Positions 1 through 5,821 of a stretch of DNA of 5,821 nucleotides are shown piece by piece; position 1 is the first letter of the stretch; each line of letters begins with the position of its first letter. The translations under genes and the position numbers were made by a program. The stretch is taken from positions 1 through 5,821 of the forward strand of contig JAJYUJ010000066.1 in the NCBI GenBank assembly GCA_021792615.1, in the 5' to 3' direction. The DNA is from a bacterium. Its GTDB lineage: Bacteria > JAMCPX01. The notes under the pieces are model-generated. The model was not told the origin of the DNA. It ran no database searches and was given only the letters and a program-made list of their open reading frames with translations.

Positions 1-1654
1 GCGATAGTCTTTTCTGCTCTGTAACATAGTACGATTTCTTTATCTTGTTGACGGCATATTCAAACAAAACATCGATGTTCTCTCCGGTCAGGTCGTTCAA
101 CATAGCTGCGGAAATGATAGCCTTCTGGTTTTCGTCAGTTATCTGCTGAAAAATAAAGGTCTTTATATCTTTTACCCCGCTATCATATAAATCCTTAATG
201 CTGTTCATTATTGCAGAAATATCCCTATTGGCAAAAAAATCAACTATACGGTCATTTAATAGAATATGCACTTTTTCGGGATGGTCAATAATTATCGTCA
301 AAATAGTAAGTTCCACCCTGTCGGTATCCTTGCGAACGGCCGGAGCGGCAACCGGTTTCGGGGTATACCTTTTATTATCTCCCCCATGGAAAGAATTTTT
401 GATGGATGACTCGGAAATGCCGGACAATTCAGAAAGTTTCTTTATGTATAATTCCTGTTTGACGGGCGAGCCTTGTATTCTATTCAGCAATACGATTACC
501 GAATTTATAGCTTTCAGCTTACCCGCAATATCCCCTGAAGCACCTTTTAATGTCTTTTTGACATAGTATTCGAACAAGGATTCGGCATTGGTTATAAGTT
601 TATTCAATGCATCACTGCCGTTTTTGATGACAAAGGTATCCGGATCATAACCATGGGGCAATAAGGCGAATTTGCCCTCTATATCAGAATTTATCATGAC
701 TTCGAGCGTTCGCAGGGCGGCCTTTTCTCCCGCTTCATCTCCATCAAACAGAAAAACAATATGATGTGCATACCTTGACACGGTATTGATATGGTAAAGG
801 CTCACTGCGGTACCCGTTGTTGCGACAGCGTTTTTAAAGCCGTGCTGATGAAGCAGTAATACATCCATATATCCTTCTACGAAGAGCGCATATCCCATCT
901 TGTCGATATGAGGTTTCGCTACGTCGATCCCGTAGAGCGACATACCTTTTTTGTAAATATCGGAATCGGGAGAATTGAGGTATTTTGGCTCTTCTCCTTC
1001 AAACATTCTTCCTCCGTAAGCAATAACCCTTCCCCTATAGTCTTTGATGGGAAACATGATCCTTCCTCTGAACCTGTCGAAATAATCGTTACCCGATTGT
1101 TTTTTCATGATGATACCGATGTCTATGGCCATGGGGATCGGCAGCTTGTTTGTTTTTAGGAATGATACGGCAGTGTCCCATCTGTTCGGTGCATACCCCA
1201 CCAGAGAGTCGTTTATCGTTTTGGTGCTGAGCCCCCTCTCTACGGTGAGATATTTGAAAGCTTTCTTGCCGGCAGGATCGGAAAACAGGAGGTTGTGATA
1301 ATAGTTGGCGAGCTGCTCGTTTATCGAATAATACGTATGCCTGTTTTTATCGGAAGTACTTTCCTCAAGTTGTACCCCGGCTATGTTTGCGAGGTATCGT
1401 ACGGTATCGTTAAAACCTTCGTTCCTGATACGGGTCAGAAAACTTATGACATCGCCGCCTGCTCCGCACCCAAAACAATGAAAAACACCTTTCTTTTCAT
1501 TGACAGTAAAAGAAGGTGTTTTTTCATTGTGAAAAGGGCATAGCCCTACAAAATTGTCGCCGCTTTTTTTTAAGGTAACATAGCCGGCCACTACATCGGT
1601 TATGTTTATTCGTTCCTTTATCTCTTTAATTTGATTTTCCCAGGTGTATCCCAT
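1..1654 (-). CDS. dnaG: DNA primase DnaG, partial (3' end beyond left edge)
   Basis: This enzyme makes the short RNA primers for lagging-strand replication and works with the DnaB helicase at the fork. The visible reading frame is 551 codons with no stop and continues past the left edge, so only the C-terminal end is missing; family members are usually about 580-650 residues. An N-terminal CHC2 zinc-binding domain shows C39 and H42 (CPFHNEKTPSF) and C60 and C63 (HCFGCG). The catalytic core has RFRGRIMFPI at about 194-203. The Toprim metal-binding motifs are VEGYMD (E260), FDGDEAG (D304, D306) and DPD at 337-339. A Pro/Ala-rich linker near 430-440 leads into a helical segment from about 445 that fits the helicase-binding domain. 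The ATG at 1654 gives the expected MGYTWENQIKEIKERI start. Only a weak GGA precedes it, and it lies 24 bases after the rpsU stop, so the two genes are probably co-transcribed and perhaps translationally coupled. No frameshift or missing key residue was seen. Identification is very secure. Confidence 0.97.
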   Translation of the reverse strand, partial: MGYTWENQIKEIKERINITDVVAGYVTLKKSGDNFVGLCPFHNEKTPSFTVNEKKGVFHCFGCGAGGDVISFLTRIRNEGFNDTVRYLANIAGVQLEESTSDKNRHTYYSINEQLANYYHNLLFSDPAGKKAFKYLTVERGLSTKTINDSLVGYAPNRWDTAVSFLKTNKLPIPMAIDIGIIMKKQSGNDYFDRFRGRIMFPIKDYRGRVIAYGGRMFEGEEPKYLNSPDSDIYKKGMSLYGIDVAKPHIDKMGYALFVEGYMDVLLLHQHGFKNAVATTGTAVSLYHINTVSRYAHHIVFLFDGDEAGEKAALRTLEVMINSDIEGKFALLPHGYDPDTFVIKNGSDALNKLITNAESLFEYYVKKTLKGASGDIAGKLKAINSVIVLLNRIQGSPVKQELYIKKLSELSGISESSIKNSFHGGDNKRYTPKPVAAPAVRKDTDRVELTILTIIIDHPEKVHILLNDRIVDFFANRDISAIMNSIKDLYDSGVKDIKTFIFQQITDENQKAIISAAMLNDLTGENIDVLFEYAVNKIKKSYYVTEQKRLS

Positions 1655-1678
1655 TATCGTATCCAGTTACGAGGGAAC

Positions 1679-1879
1679 TTACAGATAGGATAATTTTTTT
1701 AATTTTTTGTATACGCGTTTTTTTGCTGCAATCTCTTTTCTTTTTCTCTCTACACTGGGTTTTTCGTAGTATTCCCGTTTCCTGAGCTCGGTCTGAATGC
1801 CAGCCCGTTCAACAAGTTTTTTGAATCTCCTTAAAGCCTGTTCAAAGTTTTCGCCATCTCTCACGATTACACTTGTCAT
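1679..1879 (-). CDS. rpsU: 30S ribosomal protein S21
   Basis: This is a small basic protein of the 30S subunit, needed in many bacteria for efficient initiation on mRNAs. The 66-residue product has the normal length and layout of the bS21 family. It starts [20 protein letters not shown], has the [16 protein letters not shown] block in the middle (about 33-48), and ends in a Lys/Arg-rich tail ([13 protein letters not shown]). The start is supported by a strong purine-rich Shine-Dalgarno region just upstream and by a promoter about 40-70 bases upstream. dnaG follows after 24 bases, which is the classic order of the macromolecular-synthesis operon (rpsU-dnaG-rpoD). rpoD would be expected beyond the left edge but is not visible. 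Nothing unusual was seen in the protein. Confidence 0.97.
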   Translation of the reverse strand: MTSVIVRDGENFEQALRRFKKLVERAGIQTELRKREYYEKPSVERKRKEIAAKKRVYKKLKKLSYL

Positions 1880-1884
1880 TAAAA

Positions 1885-1896
1885 TCCTTCCCTCCC
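1885..1896 (-). promoter_or_regulatory. Ribosome binding site of rpsU
   Basis: Read on the minus strand this is GGGAGGGAAGGA. AAGGA lies 5 bases before the ATG and GGGAGG 11 bases before it, so two overlapping Shine-Dalgarno registers are possible. It is much stronger than the site in front of dnaG, which fits the need for far more S21 than primase from one transcript. Confidence 0.8.
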
Positions 1897-1915
1897 TTCT
1901 TTTGTAGAATCAAAA

Positions 1916-1933
1916 ATTAAGTATATACTTAAT
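1916..1933. repeat. 18-bp perfect palindrome over the rpsU -10 box
   Basis: ATTAAGTATATACTTAAT reads the same on both strands and covers the whole -10 box and the adjacent spacer of the rpsU promoter. The next bases outward (A at 1915 and A at 1934) do not pair, so the symmetry ends cleanly. Position and symmetry suit a dimeric repressor operator. Because it is A/T-rich, part of the symmetry could be accidental. Confidence 0.5.
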
Positions 1934-1947
1934 AAATAGTTAGTCAA
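1920..1947 (-). promoter_or_regulatory. Predicted sigma-70 type promoter for rpsU-dnaG
   Basis: On the minus strand there is a -35 box TTGACT (1947-1942), a 16-base A/T-rich spacer and a -10 box TATACT (1925-1920). Each box differs from the consensus at one position. Transcription would start near 1913, giving a leader of roughly 35 bases before the rpsU ATG. The -10 box lies inside a perfect palindrome (1916-1933), so the promoter may be under repressor control. The start site itself is inferred. Confidence 0.7.
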
Positions 1948-1973
1948 TAGTTTATATTGCGTTAGGTTACAAC

Positions 1974-1985
1974 GGTAGCGCTACC
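1974..1985. repeat. 12-bp perfect palindrome upstream of the rpsU promoter
   Basis: GGTAGCGCTACC is a perfect palindrome. Flanking AAC (1971-1973) and GTT can add three pairs if one T is bulged. On the plus strand it is followed by TGTTTTTCTTTTT, so it looks like a short intrinsic terminator for rightward transcription, yet no plus-strand gene lies upstream. On the minus strand no T-run follows. It sits 26 bases upstream of the -35 box and could instead be a protein-binding site. Function is unknown. Confidence 0.35.
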
Positions 1986-2081
1986 TGTTTTTCTTTTTAG
2001 CAAAAAAGCAACAAGGGTTATTCGTGAGCCGCCCGGCCTGTATATCGTTACTGCAGGGTCAGGAATCCATTTTTACCTCCC

Positions 2082-2284
2082 CTTAATAGGGTGTCCGACA
2101 ATACGCAAAACGACCTCTCCCCCTTGACGCGGGTACCCATACGGGGGATGGGTGGGAAAGAGTGGGGGTGAAAGATATTGATATTAAATGAATCTATCAC
2201 CTTCCCTTAATCCAACCCATCTTTCAGATGTGTGCCCGCGCCGAGGGAGGGAGAAAAAAGGGAATTGCCGGACAGCCTCTTAAG
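2082..2284. repeat. Imperfect ~200-bp foldback (MITE-like) element
   Basis: The two ends are inverted copies. The left end is CTTAATAGGGTGTCCGACAA (2082-2101). The reverse complement of the right end (2284-2265) is CTTAAGAGGCTGTCCGGCAA, identical at 17 of 20 positions. The symmetry continues inward. GCGGG at 2129-2133 faces CCCGC at 2235-2239, ATGGGT at 2148-2153 faces ACCCAT at 2215-2220, and GTGAAAGAT at 2168-2176 faces ATCTATCAC at 2192-2200 with one mismatch. A 15-base A/T-rich centre (2177-2191) separates the arms. The internal matches share one symmetry axis, and a two-base indel separates them from the terminal matches. TTAA occurs at both extremities and could be a target duplication or part of the repeat. 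It encodes no transposase, so it would be a non-autonomous element or a degenerate intergenic repeat. The inverted structure is directly visible; mobility is inferred. Confidence 0.65.
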
Positions 2285-2341
2285 ATCAGAGGGGTATATG
2301 GGGTTGTACCACTGTTATAACTTCGACCCAAGACCCGCCTC

Positions 2342-2369
2342 GTTATCCCTCTCAGGTGAGAGGGATAAC
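2342..2369. repeat. Perfect 13-bp inverted repeat, hairpin downstream of the protease gene
   Basis: GTTATCCCTCTCA, a GG centre and TGAGAGGGATAAC form a perfect 13-bp inverted repeat. It lies about 50 bases after the protease stop codon. No T-run follows on the minus strand, so it does not meet the intrinsic-terminator pattern. It may protect the 3' end of the protease mRNA or be a copy of a dispersed intergenic repeat. Because it is symmetrical it would form in transcripts from either strand. Confidence 0.6.
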
Positions 2370-2416
2370 ACAGAAGAAAACGACTCACAGAATGAAAAAA
2401 AACCGTCGTAGCCAAA

Positions 2417-4849
2417 CTAAGATGCTTCTTTCGTTCTTACCAGCTTTATCAAAACAATCCATCCCAGGAGCAACAAGAAGAAAGGCAGCAGGTCACCCGC
2501 ATTAAATGTCCCGCCGGACTGTGTGCACATACATCCTGATGAACTTGGCTTTGATGTCTTTAAACCGTTTCCACCTGAAGGCGGATAGACGGACGTATTG
2601 CCGTACGGATCAACAGAGATTACCTGATATGTGTAATCCGTATTCGAATTTAAACCGGTAAGGTCAACAATGTGTTCCTCTGTCATGGTTGTTGTACCGG
2701 TAAGTCTTGTTGTGCCCGTAGGGTTTGATGCTATCCAGTACCTGACATAGCTTGTGCTGAGCACATCCGTTGACCAGGTAATCTCGGCATTGGATGTGCC
2801 TATCTTTGTTGTTATAACATTGGAAATAACGGGACCGGTTGCCGGTGTTGGAGTCGCTCCTGCAGATTGCACCAGGTTTAAGGCGTTCAGCATACCTTGT
2901 CCCCAGTTGTTATTCGGAACAGCCCCTGTATAGGTATTTGTCGTTGCACTTGATCCGAGCAATGACATAGTCTGCGTTATATCCAGACCGTTATTTCTAT
3001 CGAATAGCAGTGCAAGAGCTCCGGCGACGTGCGGACTGGCCATACTGGTGCCGAGGTCTGCAAGGTGCTTGCCATCGGGCGTAGTCTGGGATGTCGGGAA
3101 AGAGGCCTGGGTCGAAAGGGCTGATACGATAACCTCACCCGGCGCTGTAATGTTCGGCTTTGTTCCGGTTGCAGCGGGATCCGGGGTGGGTCCCTTGCTG
3201 GAAAAAAACGACAGGCTGCCGAGGGGCGGTTCATAGCAGGAAGTGCCATTATTCAAGGAAATACATGCCGGCTGGGTCAGAGATGCCTCTGTGGGCCACT
3301 CATTCCGGGTAACAAACGATCCCACTGCAATCGCATACCGCGCTGTTGCAGGGAATGAAACGGTATCCGATGTGTCACCCTGAACGGTCTGGTAACCGGG
3401 AACGGATATCGAGGTCATGGTATCAAACAGGGCATTTTCAGAATCAAACCATGCATTCAATGGCTGGGCAAATGCACTGTTATTCTGGATAAACAGGGCA
3501 TATCTATAGATATATGTAGAGTTTGTAAGGTTTATGCTGGAGTTTCCATTGTCCGAAATTTGCAGTAAAACCTCGTTTTGTTCTTGCAGACCGCTCGCTG
3601 CAGTAGCACCGGCTATTACTGCAGACCCGTACGATGACAATGAAGAGGAAAGGGGGTGTGCGTTGGTTGCTGTCGGTGTCGTAAAGGGAGTTATTGCCAG
3701 GATATTTCCGGTTGACGGGTCAATGACGCCCAGTGCAAATGCGAGGTTGGAGTTTGCGGTAGTTGCCGTATAATACCATACCTGTATCTCTGCTGTGTTG
3801 ACCGTGCCACTGGTGGTTCCTACGACGGAAAAGTATGATCCATAAGATGTGCCGGTAATGGCGGTAAGCCCGAGGTGAATGGCGTTCGCACCGTCATTGC
3901 CCGCAGCAACGACAATTGCCCTGCCGGGCGCCTGGTTTACAAGACTGTCTATCGCCTGTTCCGTATTGGATGAATTATCATGGGCATAGTACTGTGCGCC
4001 GAGACTCATGTTTATGACTGCGGGTACATGGTATTGTGATGCGAGAGAAAAGATGTAATTGATGCCGTCGAGGATGCCGCCCTCATTCATAGTTGTTTTT
4101 ACTATCACCAGCATGGCATCAGGCGCCATGCCGGTATAGGTACTATTGCTGCTGTCTGCTATACCCGCGACGTGCGTTCCGTGTCCGGCTGTATCAATCT
4201 CACTGCACTTGCCCGTATTTATCTGATAGCCCGTGCACTGATTCCCATAGCTATAACCGGTAGGAGGTGTGCCCGATGCGATCTGATCCCATAGCGCTAT
4301 GACCCTTGTGGAGCCATCGGGATAGAGAAAATCCGGATGTTTCAGATCGATGCCCGTGTCTATGATGCCGATAATGACATTCCTGCCAGTGTAGGGTCTT
4401 GGCAGGATACCATGGTCCCCGCTGTGAACCAGATCCCCCTGCACGGCAGGCACGCTCACATCCAGCAGGGGATGTAAGGTACGCGAGAGTACAATATTGA
4501 GCAGACTCTGTTTCCCGGCCAATGCCGGTACAAGGGAAAGAGGAACAGTCGCAGTGAGGATGCCGTTTATCGAGGTACCGACCGAGCCATTATTGTTGAG
4601 AATAAACTGCTCCATGCTGTCCGGTGCTGTTGTTTTCAACACAATGTCGACCATAATGTCGCCGGATGGAGATGAACTGAGGGCATTATTCGACAGTATC
4701 GGTGTTGACAATGACCGGTACGGCGAGATGCTGTTGACGGCATTGTAGAGTTGTACAAGCAGCGGATCCGCTTTGGTATATGCATGTGCAGGCAATGCGG
4801 TTAACAGAATGAATAGAATAAGCACGATTTTATGCTCGATATGCTTCAT
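2417..4849 (-). CDS. Secreted subtilisin-like serine protease (S8) with FnIII-like domain and C-terminal membrane tail
   Basis: This is an exported endopeptidase of 810 residues. A signal peptide (1-23, hydrophobic core IVLILFILLTALP, likely cut after AHA) leads into a prodomain-like region to about 130. The catalytic Asp is D164 (GIIDTGIDLKHPDF), the His is H223 (AGHGTHVAG), the oxyanion Asn is N318 (AAGNDG) and the Ser is S602 (GTSMASPHVAG). All are intact, so activity is expected. About 280 residues separate N318 and S602, including a beta-rich insert around 330-510. Together with the IALWDQ block after the Asp motif, this recalls the CspA-like branch of S8. A fibronectin-III-like domain spans about 672-765. 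The C-terminus is GCMC (C773, C775), a Gly-rich spacer, a membrane helix (about 787-801) and a weakly basic end. The other four cysteines form two local pairs (205/215, 529/538), typical of an extracytoplasmic protein. An AAGGAG site supports the start. Substrate is unknown. gspN upstream suggests type II secretion. Confidence 0.93.
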   Translation of the reverse strand: MKHIEHKIVLILFILLTALPAHAYTKADPLLVQLYNAVNSISPYRSLSTPILSNNALSSSPSGDIMVDIVLKTTAPDSMEQFILNNNGSVGTSINGILTATVPLSLVPALAGKQSLLNIVLSRTLHPLLDVSVPAVQGDLVHSGDHGILPRPYTGRNVIIGIIDTGIDLKHPDFLYPDGSTRVIALWDQIASGTPPTGYSYGNQCTGYQINTGKCSEIDTAGHGTHVAGIADSSNSTYTGMAPDAMLVIVKTTMNEGGILDGINYIFSLASQYHVPAVINMSLGAQYYAHDNSSNTEQAIDSLVNQAPGRAIVVAAGNDGANAIHLGLTAITGTSYGSYFSVVGTTSGTVNTAEIQVWYYTATTANSNLAFALGVIDPSTGNILAITPFTTPTATNAHPLSSSLSSYGSAVIAGATAASGLQEQNEVLLQISDNGNSSINLTNSTYIYRYALFIQNNSAFAQPLNAWFDSENALFDTMTSISVPGYQTVQGDTSDTVSFPATARYAIAVGSFVTRNEWPTEASLTQPACISLNNGTSCYEPPLGSLSFFSSKGPTPDPAATGTKPNITAPGEVIVSALSTQASFPTSQTTPDGKHLADLGTSMASPHVAGALALLFDRNNGLDITQTMSLLGSSATTNTYTGAVPNNNWGQGMLNALNLVQSAGATPTPATGPVISNVITTKIGTSNAEITWSTDVLSTSYVRYWIASNPTGTTRLTGTTTMTEEHIVDLTGLNSNTDYTYQVISVDPYGNTSVYPPSGGNGLKTSKPSSSGCMCTQSGGTFNAGDLLPFFLLLLGWIVLIKLVRTKEAS

Positions 4850-4858
4850 AAGGTCTTA

Positions 4859-4864
4859 CTCCTT
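4859..4864 (-). promoter_or_regulatory. Ribosome binding site of the protease gene
   Basis: AAGGAG on the minus strand, preceded by an A-run, lies 9 bases before the ATG at 4849. This fixes the start codon and places the signal peptide at the N-terminus. No convincing -35/-10 pair was found between here and the gspN stop, so the gene may be transcribed from a promoter upstream of gspN. Confidence 0.75.
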
Positions 4865-4928
4865 TTTTGTCATTCGTCTTGAGATGCTGAATTCATGTTT
4901 TCGTGAACGCAGTCCGGTGACGTCCGGG

Positions 4929-4946
4929 TTCCCGCTTTTGCGGGAA
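4929..4946. repeat. Short perfect hairpin between gspN and the protease gene
   Basis: TTCCCGC, a TTTT loop and GCGGGAA form a 7-bp perfect stem about 37 bases after the gspN stop. On the minus strand no T-run follows, so it is not a standard terminator. It resembles the ATTCCCGC...GCGGGAAT type of dispersed intergenic repeat found in many Gram-negative genomes. A tandem GTCCGG (4913-4918 and 4922-4927) lies next to it. It could modulate read-through or mRNA stability between the two genes. Confidence 0.5.
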
Positions 4947-4982
4947 GGATAAACGGTTGAATAAAGAGCGGTAAAAGAAAAT

Positions 4983-5821
4983 TCATTGTGCAAACCCCGG
5001 CATACCGAGACTTCCCGTGATGGGTATATTGAAATAACCGGAGGTGTCTCTCGTTAGATTAAAAAACGGAATGTCCTTCTTTATCTGCTGCTCTAAGACA
5101 GGTGAAGGGTTAAACCGCAGTTTCAGATTTAATACGCTGTTCTGAATAGGATTGAGCAGGATTATGCTTCCATCGAGTTTGGAATTTACATCGCTGCTGG
5201 TTTGAGATGCGTCCTGAAAAGAAACCACGCCGCCTTTTATAAAGACGGGTATGCTGATATCGCCGAAATTTGTATTCGGCAGCGTAAAAATGCCGAAGAT
5301 CTTCGAAGGTTTGAGGATTACATTCTTCATATGGATAAGACCGCTTCCCTTATCTTTCGAAATATCATTCACCTTGCCCTTTACGGCTAATTTTGCGTCA
5401 AGTATACCATCCATATTCAAGCCGTAATTGCTTTTTATCAAAGAATACCGGTCAATGTATATGTCCTTGATCACGCCGTTCAAACTAAAATCTTTTTTAT
5501 TGCTGCCAAAGTCTATCCATGCCTGGCCGTTGTAAAGCCTGGCGTACATCTTTAACGTTACCCAGCCCCTGAGCAGTGACAGTATCCCAGGTACTATTTC
5601 AATTGTACGTGCTTCGAATAAAGGACTTTCCTGAGTGCCGACCTTTTCTGTAACAACGACATCGGAGAGATTTAAACCGAAAGGGAAGGCCCCGCTTGCC
5701 TTTCTCATGGTAACATCCATGGATGTTTTCGTTTTCAGTTCGTCGATCAGTCTCATTACGGCTTCATGGTAAGGGAAAAGAAACCATAAAAAAATAACAT
5801 AGAAGAGAAGAGCAACAGCTA
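4983..5821 (-). CDS. gspN: Type II secretion system protein GspN, partial (5' end beyond right edge)
   Basis: This is an accessory inner-membrane/periplasmic protein of the type II secretion machine, which exports folded proteins across the outer membrane. The first in-frame ATG in the window is at 5756, but the frame stays open for 21 more codons to the edge. Those codons encode a hydrophobic stretch (AVALLFYVIFLWFLFPY) followed by HEAV. An N-terminal membrane helix ending in an LFPY-type motif is what GspN has, so the true start lies outside the window and 278 residues are visible. The rest is a soluble beta-rich region. The last part, LNLKLRFNPSPVLEQQIKK followed by SGYFNIPITGSLGMPGF, matches the C-terminal pattern of the deltaproteobacterial GspN type and is distantly AsmA-like. 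The stop is followed by 133 bases before the protease ATG. Other gsp genes are expected to the right. The alternative is another AsmA-like or LPS-transport-type protein; the membrane helix and C-terminal motif favour GspN. Confidence 0.82.
   Translation of the reverse strand, partial: AVALLFYVIFLWFLFPYHEAVMRLIDELKTKTSMDVTMRKASGAFPFGLNLSDVVVTEKVGTQESPLFEARTIEIVPGILSLLRGWVTLKMYARLYNGQAWIDFGSNKKDFSLNGVIKDIYIDRYSLIKSNYGLNMDGILDAKLAVKGKVNDISKDKGSGLIHMKNVILKPSKIFGIFTLPNTNFGDISIPVFIKGGVVSFQDASQTSSDVNSKLDGSIILLNPIQNSVLNLKLRFNPSPVLEQQIKKDIPFFNLTRDTSGYFNIPITGSLGMPGFAQ

Larger units (their letters stand above)
1948..2416. other. Gene-free intergenic region between the protease and rpsU
   Basis: No open frame here has a believable start, ribosome binding site or protein-like composition. 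Its content is a short palindrome (1974-1985), about 95 bases (1986-2081) in which nothing is recognised, the foldback element at 2082-2284, about 57 bases with no recognised feature, a strong hairpin (2342-2369), and the immediate 3' flank of the protease gene. That flank includes a run of eight T on the minus strand with no hairpin in front of it. No tRNA, riboswitch or CRISPR pattern was seen. Confidence 0.7.

Noticed and set aside
198-1543. Several plus-strand open frames (198-566, 908-1159, 1107-1298, 1295-1543)
   Set aside because: All lie antisense to dnaG, whose minus-strand frame is continuous and carries every primase motif.
2082-2369. CRISPR array or tandem repeats
   Set aside because: The repeats are inverted, not direct, and there is no regular repeat-spacer pattern.
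2224-2415. 63-codon open frame on the minus strand
   Set aside because: It overlaps the foldback element and the 2342-2369 hairpin, has no ribosome binding site of note, and its translation looks like that of non-coding repeat DNA.
2390-2416. Run of eight T on the minus strand just after the protease stop, considered as an intrinsic terminator
   Set aside because: No stable GC-rich hairpin precedes it; only weak, long-range pairing could be found.
2977-4748. Open frames within the protease gene on both strands (2977-3249, 3048-3236, 3534-3773, 4497-4748)
   Set aside because: They are alternative-frame readings of a gene with intact signal peptide, catalytic motifs and C-terminal tail.
4850-4982. 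Separate promoter for the protease gene
   Set aside because: No -35/-10 pair with acceptable spacing was found on the minus strand; regulation from upstream of gspN is equally possible.
5202-5390. 62-codon plus-strand open frame
   Set aside because: It is antisense to gspN and has no supporting motif or ribosome binding site.

Overview
The window reads almost entirely on the minus strand. From right to left (5' to 3' on that strand) it holds the end of a type II secretion gene (gspN), a secreted subtilisin-like protease, a gene-free stretch of about 540 bases rich in inverted repeats, and the start of the macromolecular-synthesis operon, rpsU followed by dnaG. dnaG runs off the left edge and gspN runs off the right edge. 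No gene on the plus strand can be supported.

Organism: a Gram-negative bacterium. The GspN resembles the type usually seen in Deltaproteobacteria (Desulfobacterota, Myxococcota). The protease ends in a Cys-x-Cys, hydrophobic, basic tail that recalls the sorting tails common in those groups. The rpsU-dnaG order is the usual proteobacterial one, in which rpoD often follows. Assignment below this level is not possible from the window. The dnaG/rpsU half looks more A/T-rich than the protease.

Layout: positions 1-1654 encode DNA primase. Positions 1679-1879 encode ribosomal protein S21, preceded by a purine-rich ribosome binding site and a good sigma-70 type promoter whose -10 box lies inside a perfect 18-bp palindrome. 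Positions 1948-2416 contain no credible gene but do contain a short GGTAGCGCTACC palindrome, an imperfect foldback element of about 200 bp with matching ends (2082-2284, MITE-like), and a perfect 13-bp-stem hairpin (2342-2369). Positions 2417-4849 encode an 810-residue S8 protease with a signal peptide, prodomain, catalytic domain with a large insert, fibronectin-III-like domain and C-terminal membrane tail. Positions 4983-5821 encode GspN.

How the parts relate: gspN and the protease lie in the same orientation 133 bases apart. The protease has a cleavable signal peptide, two local cysteine pairs and a C-terminal sorting-like tail, so it is a reasonable candidate substrate of the type II secretion system that gspN belongs to, perhaps followed by surface anchoring. 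This is inference. The rpsU-dnaG operon is functionally separate and has its own promoter.
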